Shown one piece after another: positions 13,760 through 30,429 of a DNA stretch of 64,000 nucleotides. The stretch comes from Rhynochetos jubatus (Eukaryota; Chordata; Aves; Eurypygiformes; Rhynochetidae): assembly GCA_027574665.1 (NCBI GenBank), contig CM050650.1, forward strand, positions 99,359,086-99,423,085, written 5' to 3'. A model generated the notes under the pieces. The model was not told the DNA's origin, searched no databases, and saw nothing but the letters and a program-made list of their open reading frames with translations. How positions within the stretch are numbered: position 1 is the first letter of the stretch; each line of letters starts with the position of its first letter. A program made the translations under genes and the position numbers.

Positions 13760-13988
13760 CGCAGATGGATATATCTTGACTTGTGCACAGCTTTTGACAC
13801 AGTTACAGGGACATATTAGAGTCCAGATATATTCAACAGAAAGTAGGTACACAGCCAGTTAAAAGAAATAAGAAAAAACATATTCAAAGAGCATGTTACC
13901 AATGAGCAAAATTTGGGTGGGTATTTTGAATGGCATGTCAATGAGTCTCTTCTGGATCTGATTCAATCCAACATTTTATTGGTAATTT
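13760..13988 (+). mobile_element. Degenerate CR1-like LINE reverse-transcriptase fragment, + strand
   Basis: Around 13771-13806 the + strand reads IYLDLCTAFDTV, the catalytic YLD..KAFDTV block (motif A, first catalytic Asp) of CR1 ORF2 reverse transcriptase. About 200 bases on, another frame reads FIGNLDD, resembling the FINDLDD stretch after the RT core. The spacing fits a normal CR1 RT, but stop codons and frameshifts lie between, so this is a dead relic. It ends where an oppositely oriented CR1 fragment begins. Upstream homology beyond about 13740 is too weak to call. Confidence 0.6.
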
Positions 13989-15362
13989 GGATGATTGATC
14001 ACTCCGCCCAGATCTGGTGTCCTCTGTGAACTTGCAAAGAGCATATGTTGTTCTATTGTCCAGGTTACTACACAGACATTAATCAGTATTGGCACCAGTA
14101 CTGATCCTTCAGGGACATCCCTAGTAACCAGCTGCCAGCTGGACTTTGTACCACTGATCACAACCCTTTGAGCCCAACAGCCCAGCCAAGTTTCCACCCA
14201 TTATATTCTTTACCTATCCAAACTGTATCTGACCAATTTGGCTCTAAGGATACTATGGGAGATTGTATCAAAACCTTCCCAAAAGCAAAGCAAACAACAC
14301 CCAGTGCTCTTCAAAAGCAGTTAGTCAGTTCATCACAGAAAACAATGAGGTTGGTTAGGCACAGTTTGCACTATTAAATCCATGCTCACTGTTCCCAAAC
14401 ACCTTCTTGTTCTTCATGTGCCTGGACACAGCTTCTAGGAGAATTACCTCCACAGACTTCCCAGAAACTGTGCAGTTAAACCAGTTACCCTTCTTGAAGA
14501 TGGGTGTGACATTTTCCATTTTTGAGTTATCAGAAATATCCTTCAGTCACTATGAACACACAAAAATGGCAGGAAGTGACTCTGCGATGATGTTGGCCAC
14601 CCTGAAATTCATCCCTTCTTCTCACATGGACGTGTATCTTCAGTTTGCTTAAGTGGTTTCTAACACTATTTCTTTTACTGTGGGTAGAGCTTCAGTCACT
14701 AGGCTCAGGACTTGAGACTCCTGAGGGTAAATCTTGCTGGTGAAAAACAAGACAAAGAAGTGTTTGAGTACTTTAACCTGTTCTGAGTCCTTGTCACTAG
14801 GTTCTCTGCCTTACTGAACAATAAATCCGTATTTTTCTTACTTTTTCTTTTCGCTATCAATGTACCTATATAAGTCCTTCTTGTTGACCTTCACATCCCT
14901 CACAAGTTTCAACTCCAGCTAAGCTTTGACTTTCCTAACATCCATCCCTGCATTCTCAGTCAATGTGTTTATATTATTTCTCTGCAGCTCGTCTCGGTTC
15001 CACATTATTTTTACTTCTTATTTGAATTTAAGCTCAGTCAAGAATTTCCTATTCACCTACATGGCTTTGTGCCATGTTTGCTTGACCTGCACATGAGAGT
15101 GGACTTACCTTGTCCTTCTCTCAGAGATTGTCCTGTGAGATGAGACATCTCTCCTTGTCTCCTTTGCCCTTCAGGCCAATCTGCCATGAGATTATGTGAA
15201 GAAGATCTCAGGAAGCTAAAATCTGTTCTCCTGAAGCCCAGGGTTGCAATGCTGCTGTTGATCTTGGTCATCTCTCAGATCCTTTTAACCCCATCATGGT
15301 TGCTGCAGCCCCATCATGCTGCAGTTCTCATCAACATCCTCACACCCAACTTGTTCCTTATT
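13986..15362 (-). mobile_element. CR1 LINE ORF2 fragment (endonuclease end to RT), minus strand, degenerate
   Basis: Read on the minus strand from high to low coordinates, the pieces follow CR1 ORF2 order. GCSNHD, near the end of the apurinic endonuclease domain (GCSDHE in active elements), is followed by SSIATLGFRRTDFSFLR (about 15190-15255), then a YRYI..KKK block near 14850-14890. NVTPIFKK, of the NITPIFKKG motif, lies near 14493-14520. AQRVVISGTKSSWQLVTRDV, with EGSVL (normally QGSVLGP), lies near 14090-14180, and a PDLGG end is near 14010. CR1 is a non-LTR retrotransposon that copies itself by target-primed reverse transcription. This copy has many frameshifts and stops, and both its 5' end and the 3' part of ORF2 are missing. 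Confidence 0.85.
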
Positions 15363-15527
15363 TGTTGATTTGTATAAATACGTAATCCTAAAGTGACTAG
15401 GCAGGATTATATGAAAAATGTGATCTGAAGCTGATCATTTCACAGTGTGGTTTTGCTGCAAAACTCCTGCTCTGGGTTATACTGCTGGAAAAAATCTGGA
15501 AATCATATGAAATAATTATTTTACTTT

Positions 15528-15600
15528 ATTTGACACTGTGTTCACTTTTGGACATCACATCTTCAGAAAGACACAGAGATTTAGGAGTTTTATTCAGTGT
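15528..15600 (+). repeat. Possible short relic of old CR1 3' region
   Basis: The stretch reads like the old CR1 phrase 'actgtgttc.gttttgg.ca.cacat.tcaggaaagacac', with similar wording at 51.75 kb in this window. It is only about 70 bases long and diverged, so chance or another repeat family is possible. Confidence 0.35.
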
Positions 15601-16541
15601 CTTCCTGGTTTGGTTGCTTGGTTTTGTTATTCTTGTGAATTTCAGCCATCTTTTTCTGTACCAGAATTATTATTTTGGTCAAAAAAAGCCACATTAAGCA
15701 TTCTTGAAATGGAAGCAGAGGAGACAGCCTGTTCTCCCTGCTCCATCACATGCTTCACTGATGGCATCACTTGAATAGCACTATAAACCAACTCTGGGGT
15801 GTTAATGTGGCGGAGGCATGACCCTATTGCTTTCCTCTCCTGTTACTCAGGGGCAATAAGGAACAAGTAGTAGATTTTCTCCAGGAGTCAGATTGTCCTG
15901 GAGAGACATGTATGGAAGGTTCTCTGTGTCTTTCTATCCTGACACATTTCTGACAGTGCAGAAACATGCAGGCCTTTAAAAAGCATTGGTTAGTCTACGT
16001 GTTTACATTACTATTACCAACTAAAGATCATCTAGTGGCGACCATTTCCAAAAACTATGGTAAAACATGAAGGAGTATAAAATGTACTGATTTTTAAATT
16101 ACAGGCTTTTGGAAATTCTGTTGTTTCGGACAATTTTTATAATTGTTAATTCATTTTTTGAATTAAGCTACTTTCTTTACTTGGCAATTAAACCTGTTCC
16201 AACATATGGATGACTTCCCCATATCTTGAATCAGGCTCTCACTTGTCCTTTGATTGCCTGTGTACATATTATGAGAGTTGTTACCTAACTAGCCAGCAAA
16301 CAGATATCTTGTAAACCTGTTTCCCCAAAGGTTGTATGTGTACACACATTGTATCAGGTTGACAGTGCTGATTCTGCATTTTCAGTTTTACACTACTTTT
16401 ATGACCAACCCTAGGAATATAAATTACAATGTGCTTGTTCCTTTCCTTCGTACACTTTGGTCAGGTGCTCAAAACTAGCTAAATCTTGTCGGTTCTAGCA
16501 ATGCTTCTAAACATTTTATTATTCTTACTTTCTTCCTGTAG

Positions 16542-16618
16542 ATTATAACACAAGTGAGCAAAAGCAAGCATGTAAGAAACATGAACTTTACGTGAGTTTC
16601 CGAGACTTAGGATGGCAG
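16542..16618 (+). CDS. BMP5: BMP5 exon 5: mature ligand, first knot cysteine
   Basis: This 77-bp exon enters in phase 1 and leaves in phase 0. It follows the CTGTAG acceptor and precedes the GTATGA donor at 16619. Joined to the previous exon it encodes [17 protein letters not shown] and then VSFRDLGWQ. The Cys in QACKKHEL is the first of the seven conserved cystine-knot cysteines, and [11 protein letters not shown] is the BMP-family strand leading to the wrist region. YNTS contains an N-glycosylation sequon. No frameshift or substitution disrupts the exon. Confidence 0.97.
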
Positions 16619-22001
<5,383 letters not shown>

Positions 22002-22151
22002 GTTCACTTGATGTTCCCTGATCACGTACCAAAGCCGTGCTGTGCACCAACAAAACTGAATGCAATCTCCGTGCTCTACTTTGATGACAGTTCCAATGTT
22101 ATTTTAAAAAAATACAGGAATATGGTGGTGCGTTCATGTGGCTGCCACTAG
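22002..22151 (+). CDS. BMP5: BMP5 exon 7: C-terminus of the mature ligand and stop
   Basis: The last coding part is 49 codons plus TAG at 22149-22151. It encodes [20 protein letters not shown], then [20 protein letters not shown], then [14 protein letters not shown] holds knot cysteines 4 and 5; the first of this pair normally makes the intermolecular disulfide of the dimer. SCGCH gives cysteines 6 and 7. By recall this exon is identical in protein to human BMP5, as expected for a ligand that binds BMP type I and II receptors and activates SMAD1/5/8. Summing all exons, the mature chain after RSVR is 139 residues, against 138 in human. Confidence 0.98.
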
Positions 22152-24330
22152 AATAAAAAAAAAAAAATAATCTAAAGCAGAGGGTTTTATTCAGAATGGT
22201 AATAAAGTCAAGATATGAGCCTTGCTGATGAAAAGGCAGTCCTAAATTTATTCCATTTCATGTCATCTCTCATTTAAATGTACAGTATAATGTATATAGT
22301 AGCTTTTATTTATTTAAAAGTATATAGTTTCTTTTGTATGAGCAAAATTTCAGAACTGTTTATTTTATGGGTCATCTCACTATGCAGTAGAACTTCACAA
22401 ACTAATTTTTCAATTGACCATACTGGAATCCATTTCATTCCATTTCAATAGTTTAAAGTAAAGCCTTTGTATAGGTTTTTTTAAAGCTAGAAACTCCAGA
22501 ACTTCTGTAACTGCTTCGTATTGTTAAAGGAACTAAAATACATTTGATCATATTGTGCCAATGAAAACTGTGGCAGGGTATTTATTTAGAAAAAGGCACA
22601 CGAAAAAAACTAAACAAAACTGCTTGGCTAAACATATTTTTTCTTTTAGAAGTTCTGCTCCATTAGAAAAAGTGAAAAGTTGAACAGTGCTTAAGTAAAT
22701 AAATAGTAGATAGAAAATAGAAGTGAAAAGATTGCACATAATTGTTATAACTATTTTCTTTAACAAGATGAGTGTAACTGGAGGAGTTGGCGTCCTGGCT
22801 TGTAGACTGCAGAGTTTGCAAAAGGCTAAAAGCTTCGGGAATTCTGTGGAGACAGACTCTCACATCTATCTACAACTTTCCAAGTTAATACTAAAAATTG
22901 AACTACAACATTCTTACCTCAAATCACATCGGTCTATTATCTATTACACTTCTCTGGCAAATATGTTTATAATAACGGCACAAGGTAAAATCAAACATAA
23001 AACCCACACAAACCTTCCCATTATATATGCAATCCACTGTATCTACAAAATATACCTACAAGACAAGGAACGGAAGGCCTTTGCTTTATTTAATTTCCAC
23101 TTTTGGATGTGTTTTCTGTGTGTGAGGGAAGGCACAGAGGATGCAGCAGTTCTCACCTGTCTAATCAAAAATCTTGTCCCATCAGGGGATGGTGGCTGTT
23201 TTCAGGCAAAGATGAAAAACACCATCCATAAAAGGCAGTTGGGTAATTTGCAGCTTACTTTCAGTCCCATCCGCTTTTCTATCACATGGAGATTGGTTTA
23301 AATCATGAGATCCAAAATGGGATATCTTCGCCTTCTTTAGCATTAACTATTGTACCTTTAAAAATTCTTAAACCTGTATAAATAATTTTTTATCTCCCTG
23401 AAGTTTTGGCCTCAGATGAAATCCTGTGGTTGTGAATTGCACAACTAATTACAGATTATCATTCCCACCACCACTACCCATATGTGTATTTTGAATTAAC
23501 CACATCTTTTGACACCCCTTTTTTTAGTGTTATGAAAATGAGAAAATATAAACTCTGTTTTCTCTTTATTACACAGCTAATTACAACATATGCTTTTATC
23601 ATGAATTGCCTCATTTAAAAATGCTTCATTTATACAGTTCTCAGAGAGGCACATCAGTTTCTCCTTAAACAGTCTATCCATGTAAACTCTGAATGCTCTG
23701 GTTATTTAAAGCATATTCCAGAAAACACAGATTATTACAGACTGATAAAATCAGCATGTGTGTGTGACTGTGTGTATGCATGTGAATGTGCAACTGTCTC
23801 TTCTGTAGAAACTAATTTATTTTATCTTGCTATTTGAGCAATACACAAGTCCTCTTTATGCATACACTCATTTTAAAAAAAAAAATTACCAGTTTGGACT
23901 TCAGTCTTGGGAGCTCTCTCCCCTTAATACAGCAGTTCCATTTTACACTTCCATCTCTATTTTATACTGACATTACCTACATAACTATGTTTAGCGGCAG
24001 TTCATGCACAAGGTTGTATATCAAAATCTAATGTCTCCAAGAAAATTACCATTTTGGAACAGTTAAAATCCTGGGTTGTCTTCAAAAAAAATTACTGATT
24101 TCCGTATAAATTGGGTAGGTGGGTATGCTTTTTTTGAACTCAGTTTATTCTAAAAGGAATTTGTTGGAAACTAAATTTTGGGTACATTAAGTAATATATT
24201 TTTAAATAATGGTGTACCATTTTGAGAATAAGAAACTGAAGATTATTGTTATATTATTCTTTAAATATGCTGTTGGAATATATTTCTATATTTTGAGACA
24301 TAATAAACCTGTAATATTATTCTCTTCTGC
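22152..24330 (+). other. BMP5: Probable BMP5 3' untranslated region
   Basis: Starts directly after the TAG. An AATAAA followed by a run of A sits immediately after the stop, and another AATAAA is at 22201-22206. The best terminal signal is AATAAA at 24302-24307, followed by a TG/T-rich stretch (tgctgtgattttgcttttg), giving a UTR of about 2.2 kb. The region is AT-rich with ATTTA-type elements (for example tatttatttaaaa near 22308-22320) that could affect mRNA stability. It contains an unusually long open frame at 22723-23301. The 3' boundary is an inference. Confidence 0.6.
24302..24307 (+). promoter_or_regulatory. BMP5: Candidate BMP5 polyadenylation signal AATAAA
   Basis: A canonical AATAAA with a GT/T-rich downstream element beginning about 25 bases later, the usual arrangement for vertebrate cleavage and polyadenylation. 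Cleavage would fall near 24320-24330. Earlier AATAAA copies at 22152 and 22201 could give shorter transcripts. Confidence 0.55.
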
Positions 24331-25940
24331 TGTGATTTTGCTTTTGAGACACATGACATTCTTTTAAAGGTAAAAGCAAGAAATCACCAATAGGTATGGA
24401 TAGCTCCTGTTGCAGTGAATTTTTTAGTGCAGACGTTTTGCAAAATTACTTTTATTTTGTTACTTCTTAAACTCCAGCTGGTGATCCATCTACGCTATTA
24501 ATAAAAATCATGCCTTCAAATCATACCTCCAAATGCTAATATGCTACTTAAAATACACTAGAAAGAAAAAATGTCTTTTTAAATTCTCCATAAATCCCTA
24601 ACTGATCATTCGTCTGAAAGGAAGGATGGTGGCACCACACCTTCTGCATGCTCTGGGTAAGTGCATAGATCTGTGTTTTCATATAAACTTGTTCAGGTAA
24701 GCCCGTCTCTAGTAATATCTAATACAAGGCTTTTTGTTCTTTTGCTTGGTCCTATCAAATACCTGTTATTTTATACATATTTACACATAATACAGACACA
24801 CACATGTCATATAATGTGTATGTAATTATATTAGATTATATTAAATATATACACATATCTATAGCTATATCTAGTTCTACAGTTACAAGTCCATTCCATT
24901 ATCATTTAGGACACAAGAGCTTTGTTCTTTTAAAAGCTGTTAAAGCTTTCTGCATGCTCAACAACTGGAAAGGGTCTAAAGAGCTGAAAATCAGAAAAAC
25001 AGAAGCAGCTCTGTACAGAATAAATGGTACGTTATGGGTCACAGCTGCTCAGCCTTTAACTTATAATATTAATATCATTGCTACACATCTGGGCCAAAAT
25101 CAAATGTTTGTGGGATGTTATTAGTGGCCACATCTATGGCTTGCTTAGGAGGATTCACCCAGTGGAAGTCAGAGCTGAGAGGTGAACAGTATTGCAGCAG
25201 TGATTTAATTTCCCTTAACAAGCAAGTTGTTCTCCAAGTGTGATTTTGATGTCCAGGACAAGGTGAGCTCTGACTGACTGAAGTGTGGAGCATTTACAAG
25301 TTCTCTGATGTGCTAATTCGTGAACCCACAGAACAGTCTTCCTTCAGTTAGACCACTTGATGGGCATCTCTCCTTTACCTGGATGCCCATTTCCACTAAG
25401 TGTTTATAGAGTCAAGTTTTTCTGATTTTGGCCAAAGGTTTCAAGTTCATTAATTAGGGAGCAAGGGTGGGAGTTGCTTGCTGATAGTCAAAACCATACT
25501 TGTTTGGATTGCATTAGGCCTTTTTCTGATACAAGATCAAGCTAAAAATTAAATTCATGCAAAGCTATCTGGTGTCTGACAACACAGCAATGCATCTGAT
25601 CGGTACAAGACTCAGCTAGGGATATCTCAGACAGACATTGGTATGGATTTCTTCCAACAAAAAAGATCATCATTCCTTGTTTTGTTGTGTATCTGTCTGA
25701 AGGGCTGTCCTGACTGGCATGACCTTTACAACCCCATGACTCTGCAGTGGTCTTTTTGGGCTTTTAGATAAATGCATATTTGTGTTGAGTAATCAGATAG
25801 TTAATATAAAAGGAGCCATATGAGAAGCTCAGGTATCTTCAGGGATAAGAAACCAGTCTTTTACAGCTGCACAGGAAAGTGCAGCTGTGTATTTTGTATA
25901 CTGGCACCCACAGGACTATAGAACAGTAGTTAGTGTTTAT

Positions 25941-26127
25941 ATTCTTCACAGAGAGGGTGGTGAGGCACTGGGACAGGTTGCCCAGGGACATTGTGGATGG
26001 CCTCTCCCTGAAATTGTTCAAGGCCAGGTTGGATGGGGCTTTGTGCAACCTGGTCTAGTGGAAGGTCCCTTCCAACCCAAACTATTCTAGTATTCTATCA
26101 TTCTATGGTTCTATGATGCTATGATTA
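25941..26127 (+). mobile_element. CR1 LINE 3'-end copy, + strand
   Basis: Clear CR1 wording: 'agagggtggtgaggcactgg', 'gacaggttgcccagggacat', 'ttcaaggccaggttggatgg', 'ggctttgtgcaacctggtct', then 'ggtcccttccaaccc' and an imperfect tail of ATTCTATG-like 8-mers (about 26085-26125). It is 5'-truncated. The internal part usually reading 'ggtgtccctgccc.gcaggggg..ggaactagatgatc' is deleted between 'ctagtggaa' and 'ggtccc'. Confidence 0.94.
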
Positions 26128-28495
26128 TGATAGGAGTCAATTGTCAGACAATTTGGGGTCTTGTTTTATTGAATTTTTTGAGTGCTATTAGTCACATCTA
26201 TACTGCAGACACCCAAAATGAGACTTTCTTTAGGGGCAACATAGAGAAATTGCTCTTTTGGATTGAAATTCACCAATTTTTCTCCAAAGACTACAAAGAG
26301 GGTTTAAGACAAGGTCTCTGCTATAGACCTTGTCTGAGCAACAGCAGTCAATGACGATCCCTGACACTAAAATAATGTTACATTGCTGAAAAAGTTTTAC
26401 TGGAATATTTAATTGGGATGTGAAGCTTTGAGAAATCTTAATTGTTATCATGATGGGATGTCAGATACTTCCATTTTGGAATATAATTTTCTCTACCATT
26501 TATTGGGAAAGGTTGGATTGCTGGCTGCCTATTTCTTCTCTTTGGGTTTTTTTTTTTGTTGTTTTTTTTTGTTTTGTATTGTATTGGTTTTTTTATCAGC
26601 TTCTCTTTTGTAATATTTTCATGGTAAATTGGCTTTGATTCAGAGGTGGCTAAAAAAATGGTTTAGGCTTGTACTCATAAGGTTCTGAACTATTTCAGCA
26701 ATAACCAAAGGATTCTAATAACCAGGACTTTAAAATTATGTTCTTTGTAATCTCTACCAACTCTTCTGCTCACACATTCAGCTGTGCATAGGGAGAATCT
26801 GACATGTGGTGTCTGAATGACGAACAAGCCACATGTGAATCATACAGCATTATCTTTTACTATCTCATCTGCAGTCACAGAACTTACAAACTGTGATTTA
26901 CAATGTGTTAGTGAATTCTTACTCACATGGCTTGAGCAAGAGCTTGATTAAAAACAAAAGAAAACTAAACTAAAAATCCAACAAAAAACCAGCAAGAGGA
27001 GGTTTTCTTGCCATCTTAATTCAAATAAATCAGCACCAAACGTGGTACATGAGGGATCAGGAATCTCATGTGAATTAAATAGGCCTTTTGTATTCTGTTT
27101 TCCATATTTACAACACATGACACAGACACTTCTCCTGACTGCTATATTTCCAGCTAAATACATTCTGTTCTGTTACTGCACTTTTTTGCTTCCAGATGGG
27201 CACCATCAATTATTATTATTAATATGAATGAAGATATTTTCATTGCTTTAGCAGATGTTAATGCTTTACTAAAGAAGTATGTGTTATTAGTATTGCTACT
27301 TTACAGGTACAGCTAAGTGGAGAGACTTTCCTAAGAGCAGATGAGAGGGGAGCAGTGTAGGGGAGACCACCAGACCTCTAACCCCTATCCCACACTCTTG
27401 GTGGAGTGATGCATATCCTTGATACTCCTGTCCCTGCAGCTGATAACTTTAATGATTGATAGGCAATCTTAGCAGTTACCTGGACCTACACTTTGCATTT
27501 ACCAAGTACTTTTCTAGTTTTGTGATTGTTTGTGGAAATCTGGGCAGTGACTGATAAAACTGGGGCATCTGCAGGGTGCAGAACACATCTCTCCTATGTA
27601 GGGGTGGTTATATTTTAAAGCTACTTGTACGGGGTCAACCAAAATCTTCTTGGAGCAACAGCATTGTAAATCTGCACCAGGAGAGTTGAAGGCAGTGATG
27701 CATCCCTCCCTTTTCTTACATTTTCTTCCTGCTCAGTGAAAAGTTCAGCAATGTGTTAAGGCTGAGACTGTTAATATCTGTGTAGCAGGGGATCTCAAGG
27801 CAGGTGTTGGCTGAAGATACAAAAGTAACGTATCTTTTAGGGAACAGCTCTCTCAGATAATAATATTGAAGCAGAGATGTAGGAGCAGGATCTTCTCTGT
27901 ATAACATGTCCTGGTTTCTTCTCGGTCTCAAAATTACTTGTGAGCAGAAACATTTGTTAAAATGAGAAAACTCTTCAATTAAATTGTGAGGAAAAGCCTT
28001 GGATGGGGCTCTTTCTGGCATCTCTGCCCCTCATAAGTCCTTCCACAAAGAAGAAATCCAGGCTCACACCCAGAGCAACTCAACTGCACAGAGACCAGAA
28101 GTCAGACAGGGTGGAGAAACATGGCACATACATCAAACTCCCTAACCTGATCTAATAGGAAAACAAAGCTTTTCATGCCTGATTATTTCCTTGGTTGCGG
28201 AGCTTTCTTGTATTAACTTGCCACAAGAAAGTGTGTTCCCTTTTATTTGGGCCAATTATACATCCACCACTGGGATGCCTTTTCAAAATTAGTGTTTCTC
28301 CCTTAACCTCTGCAACAGCTCTTTTCAGCCTTCTCTGCATGTTATCTGTTTTATTATTCAAGACTAACAGCTCCCACAGGGAATGCTTTTTCCTAGACTG
28401 CTGCAGAGGTGGAACAAAGACAAGACCTGCCAAGTCAGTTACCTGTTAATTGGGATGTGAATCTTTGAGAAATATTTTTGCTCACTTTTCCTTTC

Positions 28496-28520
28496 TTTTT
28501 TTTTTTTTTTTTTTTTTTTT
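28496..28520 (+). repeat. Poly(T) run
   Basis: An uninterrupted run of 25 T. It could be a simple repeat or the antisense A-tail of an unidentified retroposed sequence, but I recognise no element next to it. Confidence 0.85.
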
Positions 28521-29224
28521 GCATGCATTTGGGCTTTTCCTTGGTTTGTTATCTTGGTATGAATTCTTGTGGATAAAGATATATAGGTAAGTGCCTAGAG
28601 TTCCATGAAACCTTCCTGTGAAAAGTATTTGTGCATTTAGCACGAAACAAAATGGCATAATTGGTTTCCTCTTTAAAAATTGAATTGATACAGCTAGTAA
28701 AAACCTTGGATTTCAATTAAGGACACAATTTTTAGCAAACTACTGGTTACATTACATGTTTTGAAACCTATTAATTTAGTAAAAATTAAAGAGTTGCTGA
28801 TTAGCAGGACCTACACTGCATACCTCAGGACATATATGCAAGGACCAGAATTTTATTCTCAGATACACTGGTGTAAATACAAAATCTACCAAAATTAACA
28901 CTGCCTTTGAAATACTCGTAAACAAGTTTCTGATTATTTCTATTTATCTGTATTGGACAGTGAGGTAATGGGAACTTTATTCATGCCAGAATACAATTAA
29001 CTACTTAATTCTCAAATTTCTTCTCCTTATAACCAAGCCCTTATGCTTTTATTCTTTTTTCTCACCCATCTACAACAAAAAGTGGCTGAAGGTCATGACT
29101 TAAAGTTCTGGGGAAAGAATTTCATGCTTCAGAATTGAACTGAATGTGGAAATTCCCAAACTTCAAATAGAAGTTATAAAAAAGATTGTGAAAATAGTTT
29201 TAAAAATTTTTTTTTAAAAGATCA

Positions 29225-29560
29225 TTGCTGATCTGCAGAGCCCACAGCAGTGCCATGGAAGTGGCGACCAGGGCAGGGGAGCCCAGACTGTGTTCGTACC
29301 TTGCAGCAGCCCATCAGCTGGGCAGGGGCTGTGACTGAGGGGTGCCGGCGTACCCTGATGAGGAGCCAGCAGCCCTGGGGACTGCAAGTTCCCACATTCA
29401 TGGAAAGGAGCCTGGGAGCTGCAGGGTTCCCTTCTCTGACACAGTCCAGACACAAAGGCTGTCCAGGAGCTCTGTATGTTTGTATCTGAGGCAGGCAAAG
29501 AGGAGAGGTGTCTTGCAGAATGGTGTGTGGTAGAGTCTGCTGAAAATGCCTGCATTTAAT
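29225..29560. other. GC-rich islet with overlapping open frames, function unknown
   Basis: About 330 bp of clearly higher GC content than its surroundings, preceded by an A/T stretch (tttaaaaattttttttt). Two minus-strand frames are open over most of it (113-114 codons) and the + strand is open for 60-80 codons. The encoded peptides match nothing I know, and GC-rich DNA is naturally poor in stop codons. It could be an unrecognised repeat, an old retrocopy or a regulatory element. Confidence 0.35.
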
Positions 29561-30429
29561 CAGCAAAGTGCTTAAAGATATGGCTCTATTTCAGTGACTG
29601 AAAAGTATTCATTGTGAAATCCCCACACTGGCTGAAATTTCTCCTGACATTTCTGAGTGAAGCTTCACTGACATTTTCACAGAGCTTTGCTCATTTTTGG
29701 CAGGAAAGAATTTGACCCCTCTCTTCAATCATGTTACACCCCATTTCCACTGACTGTCTCTAAGTCTTTTACCATTCTCCTAGTTTTTCCCATGATGTAA
29801 ATACCTACTGCAGTAGAAGCAGAAGTGTTCCTCTGGATTTACTCTAGAATAACCAAGTAACATTGCAAATTGCTTCCTATAATGTTTTCCTCTCACTCCT
29901 CTGAATTTTTCCCCTTAACCGACCTCTGTGATTGAAAAAGTTATAAGAAATGAGCCAAACAATAATTGTCAAGTCAGGAATCAGGTAACATGCATGTATT
30001 TACATTTTTTTCATTAGGTAACTACATGTAATACCAGCTTCTCCTTACAGTGATTAGTTACAAGGCACTGCCCTGACCCTAAGCACTATGACCCATCAGA
30101 CTTCCAGGACAGCACTCTGCTTGTGTGTTCAAGCAATGTCATGCTAATCAAGCTAAAAATCACAAACCTGATTTTTGCAATTTTTTTAAACATATTGCTC
30201 CACTCGAAGTTTACTCAATAGAGTAACTTCTGTCAGAAGGGTACTGAAGTGCAGCCAGGAATGGTAACCTCTTCTGTTAACATACCTGCATCATGACAAG
30301 GACACCTGTCCCCAGCTGGATTTTCATTATGTAAATGTACATTCTTTATATTCTAGATATTAAAAATGACATCATGGCTTTTCTAGGAAGGAAGAGAACT
30401 CTGTCAAACAGTAAAACCCATCTGTAGTG

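Larger units (their letters stand above)
7943..16541 (+). other. BMP5: BMP5 intron 4
   Basis: This 8.6-kb intron runs from GTAAGA at 7943 to the CTGTAG acceptor ending at 16541. Most of it, including 7943-11600 and 11760-13750, is AT-rich unique-looking DNA in which I see no exon or RNA gene. It holds a pyrimidine-rich tract at about 11609-11742, a T6-G7-CC-A7 foldback near 12446-12467, and a cluster of CR1 LINE relics between 13.76 and 15.6 kb. The overlapping open frames at 11474-11850 are products of the low-complexity pyrimidine tract. Confidence 0.9.

Noticed and set aside
13976..14197. 73-codon minus-strand frame beginning METWLGCW
   Set aside because: Not a separate gene: it is the RT part of the degenerate CR1 ORF2 fragment.
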